Below, piece by piece: positions 45,606-57,800 of a stretch of DNA of 64,000 bases. A program made the position numbers and the translations under genes. The notes under the pieces were generated by a model, which saw only the letters and a list, made by a program, of their open reading frames with translations, ran no database searches and was not told the origin of the DNA. How positions within the stretch are numbered: the stretch's first letter is position 1; the number at the start of each line of letters is the position of its first letter. Source of the stretch: Peribolospora baueri (lineage: Eukaryota > Basidiomycota > Peribolosporomycetes > Peribolosporales > Peribolosporaceae); contig JAMDHS010000039.1 of the NCBI GenBank assembly GCA_029717555.1, positions 1 to 64,000 on the forward strand, given 5' to 3'.

Positions 45606-45726
45606 TCAGAGACGACGACAAAGACGACGACGAGCTCGCCCGCGACGCCAACGACGCCGACTGGCGACCCCGTCTCTTCTCGGCTCGGTCGCCCTTCGCG
45701 TACGCCATAGACGCGGTGGATCAAGG

Positions 45727-48700
45727 ATGGTTAGCAAGCCGCAGGGCACGTCCGCGTCCGCCTTGGACGACGGCGACGGCGAGTGGCAGGAGATGCCGAT
45801 CGTGCGCTCCTCCTCTCCTTCCTTCGGCGACCCTTTTGACCCCACTTCCGACGACTTGGATGAGTCCGACTCGGATTCCGACGGCGTGGCCGCGCCCGGC
45901 GCCGGCCGGCGGAGGAGCTCGACGACCTACCGGAGGAAGATATTGGGGAGGAAGGGAACCGCCGGCTCTGCTGCTGGAGGCTATCGTCGCCCGTCTCTCG
46001 GTTCTGTTCCTATCCCTTCGTCTCCCGCTGGCCATGATAAGCCTAAGGGCGGCACCACGGGCGGTGGGCCAGGGGCGGGCAACGCGACGGGCGACCTTAT
46101 CGACTTCGACGATGAAGGACACGAGTGGAGGGAGAAGAAAACAGACTCGCTGGAGGAGGGCGCGTACACGAGGTTGAGGCTCGACGAGGACGTGGAGGAG
46201 GTGGAGATGGAGGAGAAGACGGATTACCTGTTTCGGAGGAAGAAGAAGGGTAGGAGGAGGTCTACCCCACCTTCGGCCGTCGACGGTGTGGCCGCCACGG
46301 GAGGAGTGCCAGCAGGGAAGGAGACAGGCGAGGGAGCGAACAGCGATTCGGACGGCGATTATGACGACGACGATGACGACGACCTCGCACCCACGCCAAT
46401 CAGCCAGATGCGTGCCACCAAGGACCTCCTCACCGAGGGCCAGCGCGTCGCCTACGTCGGCCTCTGCAAGCTCTGCGGAGACGAGATGGTACGCTCGCTC
46501 ATGCGCATCCGGCCCGCCAAGGACCTCGACCGAGCCATCGAGAGCGCCGAGACATGGGCCGTCAAGGTCATGGCCAGGCTGTATCAGCATATGGATATCG
46601 ACGGCTCTGGTGAGCGCTACTTTCATATGTCCTTCACTGTGGAAATCGATTTTGTTTTTGGCGATCGTGCTGAGATCTTTCCGGCCCGTCCTCCTTTGAA
46701 ACCGTTCGGCAGAGCAAAAGATGATTGAATCCCTCGCCGATCACGGTGTCCAGCCTGAGGACCTTTCGCCCTCTCTCGTCACCACACGCACGGTACCCAA
46801 CCCGAGTTTTGACCCCCAGGCGGCGCGCGAGAAGGAGGGGGAGGAAGCGAAGACGGAGATGAAGGCAGCAGAGGCGGACGCGCTCGTGGAGCCGCCAGAT
46901 GGGGACGTCCATCCGGAGACTGAAACGGAGACAGCGGGTGGCCGAACAGACGAGTACGCTGTTGGCGAAGGACAGGACGAGGAGAGTCGAACGGTGGACG
47001 GTGAGCGAGAGCAGTCGCATCGCGAACGACGGACTGGCTCCTCCGAAACCGCTGCGCAAGAGCTCACCGCCGAAGACCCTTCGACGCCTGCCTATGACGA
47101 CCTGGCCACTCCTCGCCGGTCGCCTTCCCTCCACGCTTCCCGAGCCCCCCCTGAAACACCAAAAGGCAAGGCTTCGGATGTGCCTAATGAGGCCGTGTCG
47201 ACCTCGCTCAACACGACCGACGAGAACCTGGACCTAGACATCCGATGGACGATCCTCTGCGACCTCTTCCTTGTCCTCACCGCCGACAGCGTCTACGACG
47301 CTCGCTCTCGCGTCCTCCTCGAGCGCGTTGCGGAGAGGCTGGACCTGACGTGGATGGACGTGGTCAAGTTTGAAAAGCGAGTTACGGACGCTTTGGAAAT
47401 CCAGGAAGGAATCGAGAGGATGTCCGACGAGGCCATCCTGCAGGCTCGCAAGAAGGCGGGCAGAAACAAGCGCTTTGTCATGATGGGCCTCGCCACTGTC
47501 GGTGGAGGCCTCGTCATCGGCCTCAGCGCTGGCTTGCTCGCGCCCGTCATTGGAGCAGGTTTGGCAGCGGCGGCGGGCGGGATGGGCATCGCTGGCACGA
47601 GCGCCTTCTTCGGTGGCGTCGGTGGCGCGGCGGTCATCACCAGCACCGGTGCGCTGACCGGTTCGGGCCTTGCGGCCAAAGGCATGATGAGGAGGACAAG
47701 GTACGTCAAGACGTTCGAGTACAAGCCCCTTCACAACAACAAGAGGGTGAATTGCATCGGTGAGTCGGATCCATCCATCCCGCCAAGCCTTTTTGTTTCG
47801 CCACGCTCTTGGGATGACTGAATGTGTGCTGCATTGGCGGACATCGGGCAGTCACGATGGGAGGGTGAGTGAGCGATGCTTTTTTTTCTTCTTCATCCTA
47901 CGTCTTGCTCTCCTCTCCACCTGCGCCACGCTCACTCTCACTCGTCCTTCCTCGCCCTAGCTTCCTTGCCGGCAAGTTGGACGACCCACGGCTACCATAT
48001 AGCGTCATCGACCCTCTTTTGGGCGACGTCTTCTCCGTCCTCTGGGAGCCGGACATGATGCGCGAGATGGGAAACGCCATGGGTATCCTTTGGTCCGAGA
48101 CGCTTTCTCAGGTCGGGCAGCAAGTGCTCCAGGCGACGGTCATGACGGGTCTGATGAGGTGAGCGAACCTTGCGGGTCGGGACAGACTTTTGTGGATGCA
48201 GTTGAAACATATCGTTCACCTTCCTAATCGCGCCTTCTGGCAGTGCGCTGGCGTGGCCCCTCGTCCTCACCAAGCTCAGTTACCTGATCGACAATCCTTG
48301 GTCCAACGCGCTCGACCGCGCCAAGGCAGCCGGTCTCGTCCTGGCCGACACGCTGATGCGCCGCCACCTCGGCGTGCGACCCATCACCCTCGTCGGCTTC
48401 TCCCTCGGCGCCCGTGCCATCTTTTACGCCTTGTGCGAGCTCGAGAGGCACAAGGCTTTCGGTATCATTCAAAACGTCTATCTGATGGGCGCTGCCGTCA
48501 CCGCCAATACCAAGACTTGGAGACAAGCGAGGAGTGTCGTCGCTGGGCGGTTCGTCAATGTGAGCTATTGCAGAGACGCTCTGATCTGATCCTCTCTCGC
48601 TCCGGCCTCGTACTGATTGGCTTCTTCGTCGTCCCTTCAGTGCTATGCCCGGAACGATTGGATTCTCGGTTACCTTTACGTGAGTCGCTGTCCGCCACCC

Positions 48701-50329
48701 GCCAGTCGAACGGCCACGGGACTGACACCTAGACGTTTGTTTCCCTTTCAGCGTGCCACGAGCGGCGGCTTCGCAACCGTCGCTGGCCTGCGCCCCGTCG
48801 AACTGGTGCCGGACATCGAGAACGTCGACATCACGGATCTTGTACCGGGACATCTGGCTTATCGTTCCTGCACGCCATCCATCCTAGAAAAGGTCGGCTT
48901 TCGAGTCACGGCGGACTACTTTGACGAACCGGAAGACCTGGTCAAGATGCCGGAACGGGAGGTCGTCCGACCCGGCGAAGAGGAGGTGATGGCCGTTCCG
49001 GAGAAGAAGGGCATCTTTTCCATCTTTCGCAAGAAGAAGAAGGGAACCCTGCCACCAGCGGCGGCGGCGGCGGCGGCGGCGCCGACTTCGTCAGATCGTC
49101 CAGGGAGCGGTTCGAGTTTTCGCGAGAACTCGGTTTCGTCCGATCCAAAGGCCTCTGGAGGGTTCGAGGAGTATGACGAGGACGAGGATGATCTTCCTCC
49201 TCGGCTTGAGCTGGCTCCCAAGCAGGTTCCGACTGCGCCCGCACCGCCCGCGCCATCCGACAAGGTGGCCTCGCCTACGTCTCTTCCCACTGACAAGCTC
49301 TCGTCACCGCGGACTACATCTGGCACCAGCCCGAGCCCGAGCCTCGGCGACAGCCGCAGCAACTCGGCACTGCCGCCGACGGTGCACTTCGATACGGACG
49401 CCATGCTGGAGGAGATCAGGAAGGCCGGCATCGAGGTTAAGGAGCTCGAGAGCTCCTTGCCGCCGCTGGTGGCGAGCGCCGCTCCTCACGCCCCTAGCTC
49501 CGATTCGTCTCCTCCGCCTGCTTCTACGTCCGCTGCTCCTCAGTCGACATCGAGTTCTTTGGAAGCCACCATCTCGGCGTCGCCCTCGCCATCTCCGCAC
49601 GGAAAGCGTGTCCCTGAGCTCAGTTCGCGCTCGATGTCGTATGATGCCAACCCTGGAGCTGCCCACACGCCTATCACGGCCGAGAATGCGTGGGTCGCGC
49701 CCTCCGGCTCGTCCGCCTCCACGTCCTTCGCTCCTCTGTCGGGCGTGTCATCACCACTCGCCCCTGCCACCTTCTCAGCTTGGGGCCCAACGCCAGACTT
49801 TTCTGCTTCCTCTTCAGACTTGTCTGGGCCATCCCTTTCCGCCGGGTTCGGCACCACGCTCGCCTTCGGAACAAGCGACGGAGACATCGATCAGGTCGCC
49901 TCCGTCGCCGCCACCCCGCCGTCCTATACATCGTCCTATCTGCCCGCGCCTTCCTTCGCGAGTAGTCCTCTCAAGCTGTCCACCAATTTCTCAATAGACG
50001 GAAGATCATCTAGCATGTCTTCCGCCGTCGCCTCGCCACCTGCGCTGACATTCGGAGGCACCGACGGCAGTTTGACGTGGGCTGACCAAAACGGCCCAGT
50101 CCCTGAGTCTGATTCTTCCTCTGCACCTGGCGGGGAGGACGCGTTCGGCGGATGGCCTGGCAGAACGCTTAACATGCCCTCTCTCTCCGTGCGACGGGTC
50201 CACGCGAAAAGCTCCGTGACGAATCTGTCATCGGGCGGCAAGGACAGCCAGGTGTCCAATCAAACCGGGAACAAGACCTTGGAGCCGGCGGACGATTGGG
50301 GTGGTATCGCGGCCAACCCGTGGTCTTGA
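45727..50329 (+). CDS. DUF726/TMCO4-family membrane alpha/beta-hydrolase (Mil1-like)
   Basis: Seven exons (45727-46609, 46713-47759, 47852-47864, 47961-48158, 48244-48559, 48641-48679, 48752-50329) give 1,357 residues. An acidic disordered N-terminus precedes TPISQMRATKDLLTEGQRVA. Hydrophobic Gly/Ala-rich helices follow (FVMMGLATVGGGLVIGLSAG, LLAPVIGAGLAAAAGGMG). The 13-nt exon 3 supplies VTMGGFL, the oxyanion-side TGWL-like strand. Then come LWEPDMMREMGNAMGILWSE, ITLVGFSLGARAIFYAL with the nucleophile Ser at about residue 767, NVYLMGAAVTANTKTW, and NCYARNDWILGYLYRAT. These are the hallmarks of DUF726 proteins, related to human TMCO4 and yeast Mil1, which associates with clathrin adaptors in yeast. 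The remaining 500 residues are Ser/Pro-rich and disordered, much longer than usual for the family. Substrate is unknown. Confidence 0.93.
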
Positions 50330-50795
50330 GCCGTTCCATTTCCTCTCTTTTCCCACTATCTCGCCCATGGCCCCATACTCTATATCCTTCTCTTCATTTT
50401 CTCCCATCATCGCATGTACACTGTACGCTTCCGTTTCGATTTGCATTGAGAGCGGGCGCGGAAGGAGAGCATTTCAAACGTTTCCACCCTGATTCACGCC
50501 GGATCTTGTCCTAGATGGCGCCCAGGCGAGCACCTGACCGAATGAGGCAGTTGATCCGTGCACACGCTCTTCACGTGGCCTGACAAACCCAGTGCCGACG
50601 AACGTAAACGCTGCGAGAGCTCGCCGCCGCTCACGCAGCCGGCGGCGTCCTCCTCACTCGTTCCAACGCTTCAGCCGATGACCGTCACGGGCATAGCTGC
50701 CCCTTCCGACACTGCGTGAGGCAAGGTCATACATAGCTTTCGCATCCAACAACAGCAAAGCCTCGCCCCCCCTCCCCCCCCCGGTCTCCGCTGAT
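50330..50795. other. intergenic region
   Basis: About 465 bases between two plus-strand genes. No ORF, repeat or RNA gene is supported. Confidence 0.4.
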
Positions 50796-51980
50796 GTGCT
50801 CATCACCATGCTCCCCGCCCTGCCACCGGAGATCATCGACCGCGTCCTGGTCTTTGCTTCCTTTTGTCAAAGCACCGCCACGGTACTGTGCCTGCTCAGT
50901 CGTGAGATCCGGCCACGGGCCGAGGCGCGACTGTACCGGTGCGTCCGCGTGAGGGAGATGGAGTCGGCCAGCCGGCTTCTGCAGACGTTGTGCGCCAGGC
51001 CCGAGCTCGTCCAACACGTCGAGGCCATCTCTGCTTGGAGGCGTGTAAGGAAGCCGGGATTGCTGTGTCGAGAGATGGTGTCCACGAGGGTCCGGTTGGT
51101 GTTTGATGAGCAGAGGCAGGAGTACACGGTGCGCAGCGAGGAACATTTTGATGACCTCCTCACCTCCATCGTGCTCCTGTGCAGGGAGAAACAGGCGCAG
51201 TTTGAGCACCTCCCCGGCGCGAGGCATCTCTCCAGGTTGAGCGTCAGCTGGGCCCGAGCCTCCGCGGTGCGGATGCATGAGGAGCATCTGGAAGAGCTGA
51301 CATACATATGGAGGCGGCTCGATTGGTCACTCGTGAACGAAGGAAGGGTGTATCACGCCCTGCGTCGTGCCAACATCGTCGGCGCCCCGCTCCGGGAATA
51401 TCAAGAAGGCATGAGACTGCCAAGCCCGGACGAGGACGAGGAAGCGCAGGGGCGAGGGATGGCAATGTCAAAGTGGCCGTGCCTCGAGCACCTCGTCTTC
51501 ACCCATCCCCTCTTTGCCCAGGGCAAACTGTTGACCAGCAAAGAGGTGATGGACTTTGCCGTCGACTTCCTCGCAGGAGTCGTGCGAAGTACGCCCTTTC
51601 TCCGTACGCTCACGCTTGCTTTCGCCAGGCCGGCCGAAGGGGCGCCTAGGTTCCCTCTGCGGACGTTGGTGAGGCTACTTGACTTGGTGTGGGTACGCGC
51701 TCGGCATGGGCGCGAGGGTAGGGGCGAAGACCGAGGGGAAGAAGGAGGAAGAGAAGGGGAAGGAGAGGAAGGGAAGGAGGGAAATTGGCCACTGGAGACA
51801 AGAGTCGTCCAGCTTCCCTGCACCCAGGATGGGCTGATCGACTGGCTCAGCGACGACGCGCACGCGCGGCAGGTCTGGGACATGGAACCGATGCGGCCGG
51901 AGAAAGAGGAAGAAGAAGAAGAGGAGGAGGAGGAGGAGGAGGAGGAGGCGTTCTTGGCTTGGGCGCATCGAAACAGGTGA
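50796..51980 (+). CDS. F-box-like protein
   Basis: Single-exon ORF of 394 residues. Residues 5-50, LPALPPEIIDRVLVFASFC, then TATVLCLLSREIRPRAEARLY, fit an F-box-like domain (LPxEIIxxIL...LCxVSRxxxxxAxxxLY). Family members act as substrate receptors of SCF ubiquitin ligases through Skp1 binding. The middle is helical with Leu-rich segments (LEHLVFTHPLFAQ, FLRTLTLAFARP) that may be degenerate leucine-rich repeats. The end has a basic/acidic Glu-Gly-Arg stretch and a long Glu run (about 16 residues) before AFLAWAHRNR. The start could be ATG 50796 or the internal ATG 50808. It is convergent with DPH7. Confidence 0.7.
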   Translation: MLITMLPALPPEIIDRVLVFASFCQSTATVLCLLSREIRPRAEARLYRCVRVREMESASRLLQTLCARPELVQHVEAISAWRRVRKPGLLCREMVSTRVRLVFDEQRQEYTVRSEEHFDDLLTSIVLLCREKQAQFEHLPGARHLSRLSVSWARASAVRMHEEHLEELTYIWRRLDWSLVNEGRVYHALRRANIVGAPLREYQEGMRLPSPDEDEEAQGRGMAMSKWPCLEHLVFTHPLFAQGKLLTSKEVMDFAVDFLAGVVRSTPFLRTLTLAFARPAEGAPRFPLRTLVRLLDLVWVRARHGREGRGEDRGEEGGREGEGEEGKEGNWPLETRVVQLPCTQDGLIDWLSDDAHARQVWDMEPMRPEKEEEEEEEEEEEEEEAFLAWAHRNR

Positions 51981-52215
51981 GGCAGTGGACGGGAGATGGG
52001 GACGGCCGTTGTGGTCTGTATTCGTGTTTTGAACATCCCGCAATCCCATCACGCGGTGGACGAGCCAGCAGAGCGCCCGGCCCACTCCATTCGCTCGTCG
52101 CGGAAACCGTCACCGCTTGCCATTCCATTCCGTCCTCAAGCCCAGATGGTGGCACACCCTTTGCTCTGCCGAGCGCCTGTTTCTTCCCCCACTATGTGCC
52201 CTGACACGGCCGGCC

Positions 52216-54333
52216 TCAGCCCGTCCACAAGCACATCTTGGCGTCGTAAAATGAGCAGCTCGCCACCATCGTCCTAGCCACAGATCTCTCCTTCTCTTCA
52301 AAGACCTGCGATGCTGCTCCCCTCTCCCAATCGCATCCATATGCCAGGCTCTCATGTCCATCGAACCTGCTCTCCCACACTCCCTCCTCCATCCACCGCT
52401 CCCCCTCGAACCGCAACACCTTGAACCCATCATGCATGCAGGCGGTCAGGAGACGGGTTGGATCGGATGGGTGCCATTTCACTCGCCAGCAGCCTCCTCC
52501 TATGGGCGTGCGCGAGAGGGGACGATGAGGAGAGCGCGCGTCAAAGAGGCACACTGTCGCGTCGTAGCTGATGTGAGAGTTGAAGATGGGAATGCGAAGG
52601 AAAAGACGACGAGGTGGACCAAGCAGATGAAAGGGGACGGGAGTGACGTTGGGATGTGAGTCCGAGCCAGGGAAGTGTCGGCCCGCCCGCCGTCCATGCT
52701 ACGATCGGGAGGGCGAACGGGATGCCAGTAAGAGCGGTCGCCGGGCTGGATTGGGCTCGACTCACCTCCCAACAGCAAATACGTGTTCTCGCAGATGGTG
52801 AGATTGGATGGCCGTCACACCCGCCTCGAAGCTGTGGAGGTAGCGATGAAAAAAGTCCACACGAGGTCGGTCATTGCCCACTTGGAACGCCACGCATGCG
52901 ATCCGACCCGATCCTACCACTCACGTCCGTTTGTTCTCAAACGTCGGCGTCCGACGATCCGTGCGCATGTCCCAACCCTTGAGCCTGCAGTCGTCTCCGC
53001 CTGGTGCGGCAACGAAGCGGATTGGGGCAGGTACGCGGGAGGAAGGAGGCAAGATCGAGAGAGTGTGGAGAGGGAGGGGAGGATTCGTGAAGACAAGAAA
53101 GGATGAATGACATCCCCCCGTTATCAGCGCAAGATCTTTCAAGACGGCCTGCGCCCGTCTCTCTCCTCCGACCTCTGCTCTAGCCCGCATCGCTTCCCGA
53201 CTCACCAGACCAAGCAACCCTTCCATAGCTCCATCGGTCCCACGCGACGATCCACGGCTCAAAGTCGTGCGCATTCCAGGTCTCCATACCTTGCGGTCTG
53301 CCTCGCCATCGCCTCCGTCTCGCGTGCTCGTGCGTTTCGGGATCGGAGACTTCTCCGTCGGAGGAGGAATCGTACATATGTCGGTCGTCGAGGATCGAAG
53401 TAGGCATCACCGTCCGCCTCTCTGTCCGAGAGGCAGGAACTTCCCTCATGGTTGCATCGTCATCCTCGTAGTCGTCGTCATCGCCGCCTCGGGAGGATGA
53501 AGAAGAATGGAGAGAGGCGAGCGCGACTTCCAAATCTGGCACGTACGCCAGCGTCCCATCACTCTGGCTGACAATAAGGCTCTGGAGCGCGGCGGAAGAA
53601 TGCGTGCCCGAACTGTCTCCAGCGTCCGAGGTGGCGGAGGGGTCGGACTGGGACCAGTCGAGGCTTAGACAGAGGGAACGTGTGGTGTTGAGGCGAAAAG
53701 TGGCAGGACTTGTTAGCGATGGGGATGGAGCGGGACCTCCCTCCGGTACCTGCAAGGCGGATGGGCCGGCAGGGAGAGAGAGCGTGTGGATCGAGACGCA
53801 GCCGGTCGCGTCTGCTATTGCTAGAAGGGAGGTTGGGCTCGAAGGTGAAGTGAAGCTAGAGCTCAGTCGGAATGGAGAGGACCATTTCATGTCGAGAATC
53901 GCGGGCGTGGATAAGGAGGTTATCTGGGTGCTGTAAAAGGTGAGCGGGATAGGAAGAGTGAGTGAAGTGAGCGAGCATGGACAGGAACGGTGGACTCACG
54001 CCTGGAGCTGGCCATCGCCGGCCTGGGTCGCCCGATAGATGGCGCATCGTCCGAGACGAGTATAAGCCTTGTCCTTGCTCTCCTGCTCTTCGAAATTCTC
54101 GTCTTCATCGCCCCCCTGGCCCTGTCGTTGCTCGTTCTTCCGATCCTCTTGTGTGATCTGATAAGTGCCCAGAGCCCAGACGCTGGGCAGCTGGGGGTGG
54201 AACTCGATCGAGTCGGCTGATTGGCCGGTGGAAGTGGACCACAGGTTCGGAGCTTTGAAAGGAAGGTGGAAGGCGTAAGAGGAGGACGATGGGCTGGAAG
54301 TCGCCTCCAGCTTGGCTCACCTGTCCTGACCAT
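52216..54333 (-). CDS. DPH7: diphthine methyltransferase (WD40 protein, DPH7/WDR85 family)
   Basis: Six exons (54333-54321, 54252-54000, 53930-53206, 53000-52925, 52831-52766, 52567-52216) give 494 residues. The 13-nt first exon MVRT(G) joins to APNLWSTSTGQSADSIEFHP, then WALGTYQI, the family's opening propeller blade. Later blades give LDMKWSSPF, WNAHDFEPWIVAWDRWSYGR, then WSGGDDCRLKGWDMRTD, then FEAGVTAIQSHHLREHVFAV, then SYDATVCLFDARSPHRPL, then CWRVKWHPSDPTRLLTACMH, HESLAYGCDWERG and VASCSFYDAKMCLW. These are DPH7 signatures. The enzyme demethylates methylated diphthine on eEF2 in diphthamide synthesis in the cytosol. A Ser/Asp-rich insertion (about residues 160-250) loops out of the propeller. 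It is divergent with MTHFR. Confidence 0.95.
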
Positions 54334-54876
54334 TTCTTTCTTCTCTTAGGCGTCCGTCCCCTCCTCTCGCATATTCTCGTCCTTATCCCAGCCGAGTCTG
54401 CGTCGCCTTCCTCGCACGGTCCTCCCGTTCGCTCCGTCCCAGCACGTGCGTCAAAAACGCATACATGGTCACGTGACTCTACAGAACGTGCTCGACGCGG
54501 CAGTTTTTGGGCTCTCCACAGTCAGGCGGTCTATCTGAACGGGCGCGCTGGAGTGAGAAACAGAAAGAGAAGAAGCGGTGCCGGTCTCGGAGGAGATGAA
54601 GAATATGTTGGGAATAGGACAAAGGAGGACAAAAGAGGAGACAAAGGGGCGAAACGTGTGGTGGCAACGCCGCGGTGCGCCGGAGATATGCGGCGATGAT
54701 CAAGGCTGGGCCCGCGAGGCGAGGCGGCGTCGAGAAGAATAATAGATCGAATACGCCGTGGTCGGTCGCCCCTCTCTCTCATAGTCTACCGCATCTCTAC
54801 CTCCATCCTTCCTTCCCTGTTCGGTCGAGGTGGACACATACCGGAGGGAGGACTTCTTCTTCCTTTCCTCGCCATC
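54334..54876. promoter_or_regulatory. divergent promoter, DPH7 / MTHFR
   Basis: 543 bases between divergent starts, including a cacgtgcgtcaaaaacgc stretch near 54440 and a second tcacgtgactct near 54470. CACGTG is the core bound by Cbf1-type bHLH factors that often control methionine-pathway genes in fungi; this link is inference. Confidence 0.45.
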
Positions 54877-57800
54877 ATGGTCAAGGTGAGCAGCTAGCCC
54901 TCATCCTCGCCCAGACGCGAACGTCGGTCTACCTCCCCCTTCTGCCCTCTCTGACCCGCTTCTCGTCCTTGTTTCCCACACCACCTCGACAGATCACCGA
55001 AAAGATCGCTCGTGCTGAGCGAGAGGACAGGACCTGGTGGTCCTTCGAGTTCTTCCCTCCTAGGGTCTGTCTCTTCTTCCTCTTGTATACTTGCTCCTGC
55101 TCCAGCTCCGGCTCAGGCTCAGGCTCAGGCTCAGGGTGTGGCTGCCGAGGCTCATTTCATGCTCCGCGTACTCATACCATGTGCCATTCGTCCCTCTACG
55201 CCCCCTGCACTGCCGCCGGTTCAGACGGCTCAAGTGAGTGCTAGTCTTGGAGACCAAAAAGGATATCCGGTCTATAGAAGGTTTCCGCTCACGTCACCCC
55301 TCTCCTTTGACTACATCTCGCTAAGGGCCTTGCCAACCTGTACGACCGCATCGAGCGCATGGCCGGCTATGGACCAGAGTTTGTAGACATCACTTGGAAC
55401 GCAGGAGGTGAGTCCGAGGACATGGCGTTCGAGATCATGGACGACATTTTCAAATCCCCGTCGCTGAGCGCAAATACTGCCCTCCGCCTCCAGGCCGCAC
55501 GTCGGACCTCACGTCGCAACTGGTCAAGACGGTACACACTTATATGGGACTCGAGACTTGCATGCATCTCACTTGCACCAATATGCCCCGCGAAAAGGTG
55601 GACACCGCGCTCAAGGTGAGTGTTCGGATCGGTGTCGCTCACATGGAACGTGTCCGTCCCGCCTCCGATCGCGAGCCGTCTATCTCAACACTCGCATCTC
55701 TTGTCTCCGACACCACCAGGAAGCGAAACAATTTGGCTGCAAGAACATCCTCGCCCTCCGTGGCGATCCTCCGCAAGGCCAAAACGAATGGGAAGCTTGC
55801 GCTGGCGGTTTTACCTACGCGGCTGACTTGGTGCGCTACATCCGCGAGCAATACGGAGACTACTTCGCCATCGCCGTCGCCGGTTTCCCCGAGGGACATA
55901 TAGAGGCGCACGAGGGACGCGACGTGGAGCTTCACTATCTCAAGGAGAAGATCGAAGCTGGCGCCGATTTTATCTTCACGCAGATGTTCTACGACTTCGA
56001 CATTTTCGCCCAGTGGGTCAAGGACGTCCGGAACGCGGGCATCACCGTGCCCATCGTGCCTGGCATCATGCCCATCCAGACCTACGGAGGCTTTACTCGC
56101 GCCATCGCCCGCTTCCGCACCCGCGTTCCCGCCTATTTCCACGAGACCCTCGACCCGGTCAAGGAGGACGACGTTCAGGTCAGGGCAGTGGGCACGCGTC
56201 TCGTCGCCGATCTCTGCCGCAGGATAGTGGGCACCAAGGAGCTCGGCATTCGCGGATTGCACGTCTATACCATGAACCTTGAGAGGGGTACCAAGATGCT
56301 TCTCGACGAGCTCCAGCTCGTCCCTCCCGTGGAAAATTTGAGCCCTCTGCCTTGGAGGCCGGTGAGTCGGCCGTCGCCTTCGGCTTCTCTCCGCTGCTCC
56401 ACGATCCCGTTGCCGCGGTTGTGCTAGCAAGCTGATGACATCTGTCTGACCCCGACTCGTCTCCGGTCTTGCGGTCACTTGCTCCCTTCCTTCCCGTTTG
56501 CCCTGCATAGTCCCTCACGCCCAAGCGCCGCGAAGAGAGCACCCGTCCTATCTTCTGGGCCAACGTAAGTTCTTCTCTATTCTCGTTTGCCATCGTCGCT
56601 ATCTACGTCTACCTACTCACGCCCTTCTCGCCCGTGCTTGCCGGTCCCTCCCGTCATGCCACAGCGAACGAAGAGCTATATTTCCCGCACGGAGACGTGG
56701 GACGAGTTCCCGAACGGGCGTTGGGGCGACGCTCGCTCGCCCGCCTTTGGCGATTACCAAGCTTACGGCGTCAGTCTGAAGTACGAGGTGAGTCTGTCCG
56801 TTTGGCCGTCCTTCTTGCTTTGAGTAGGCGTCGAGAAGAAGATGAAGTGACTTGTCCACCGCTCTCCCCATCCCCCCATTTTCCTGTCCGCCAACAGAAA
56901 GAGGCCGCAATCGGCCTATGGGGCCACCCGACCCGGCTCTCCGACGTCTCTTCCCTCTTCCGTGATTTCTGTCTCGGTAAAGTCAAAGCCCTCCCTTGGT
57001 CCGATTCGCCGGCCGCGAAGGAGACGCGTGTTATCGATCGACAGCTGGCGAAGATGAACGAGCTGGGCTACCTCACCATCAATTCGCAGCCCGCTGTCGA
57101 CGGAGCCAGGAGCGAAGATAAAGTGCACGGGTGGGGTCCCAAGGGTGGATACGTCTATCAGAAGGTGAGCGGGACGGGCGATGAGCGGGACGGGCGGTGA
57201 GATGGCTGCGGAGCATCTCCGCTGACGCCGCCTTTCATCTTTCCTTGCCGTATCCCCGCAGTCCTACCTTGAGTTCTTTGTCTCCCCCACCCAGCTTGAC
57301 GAGCTCATTCCCCGCATCGAAGCCGACTCCAACGTGACCTACTACGCCGTCAACTGCCAGGGCGATCTGCGCACCAACACCAAGTCCGAAGGCCCCAACG
57401 CTGTCACGTGGGGCGTGTTCCCAGGCAAGGAGATCGTCCAGCCGACGATCGTGGAGGCGATCAGCTTCATGGCTTGGAAGGTGCGTCTCGTCGTTGTCCA
57501 TTGCTTCGTGTGGAGTCTGTAGGGTCGTTGCTCGAGTGCTCATCCTTGCGCACTCGCTTCTTTTTGCAGGACGAGGCCTACGAACTTGGCCGCCAATGGG
57601 CGGCGATGTACGACGCTGACACGCCGAGCCATGCCTTCCTCACCTCCCTATTCGACACGTTCTACCTTGTCAACGTCGTCCACAACGATTTTCGTGATAC
57701 CAACGCCATCTTCACGCCCTTCTTGCATGGTCACACCGTCGACCTTGCCTCTCCGGAGAAAGAGGAGGAGGGCGCGGCGGGAAAGATCGCGAATGGTCTC

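Larger units (their letters stand above)
42140..45726. other. largely unassigned region with scattered possible exons
   Basis: About 3.6 kb. Plus-strand strings such as YTCNVNASGLLPTTHNDRC (near 42630) and EVVEVTGTLTVRGYQVRGHK (near 42995) look protein-like and might be further exons of the preceding gene or a decayed gene, but I could not connect them. On the minus strand 44640-44330 a frame contains CRQCYESCTATVSAIAS and a hydrophobic ASAVIGVVTLVVTLV. A TATA-like tttataaatt lies near 43844. Nothing here is supported enough to call a gene. Confidence 0.3.
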
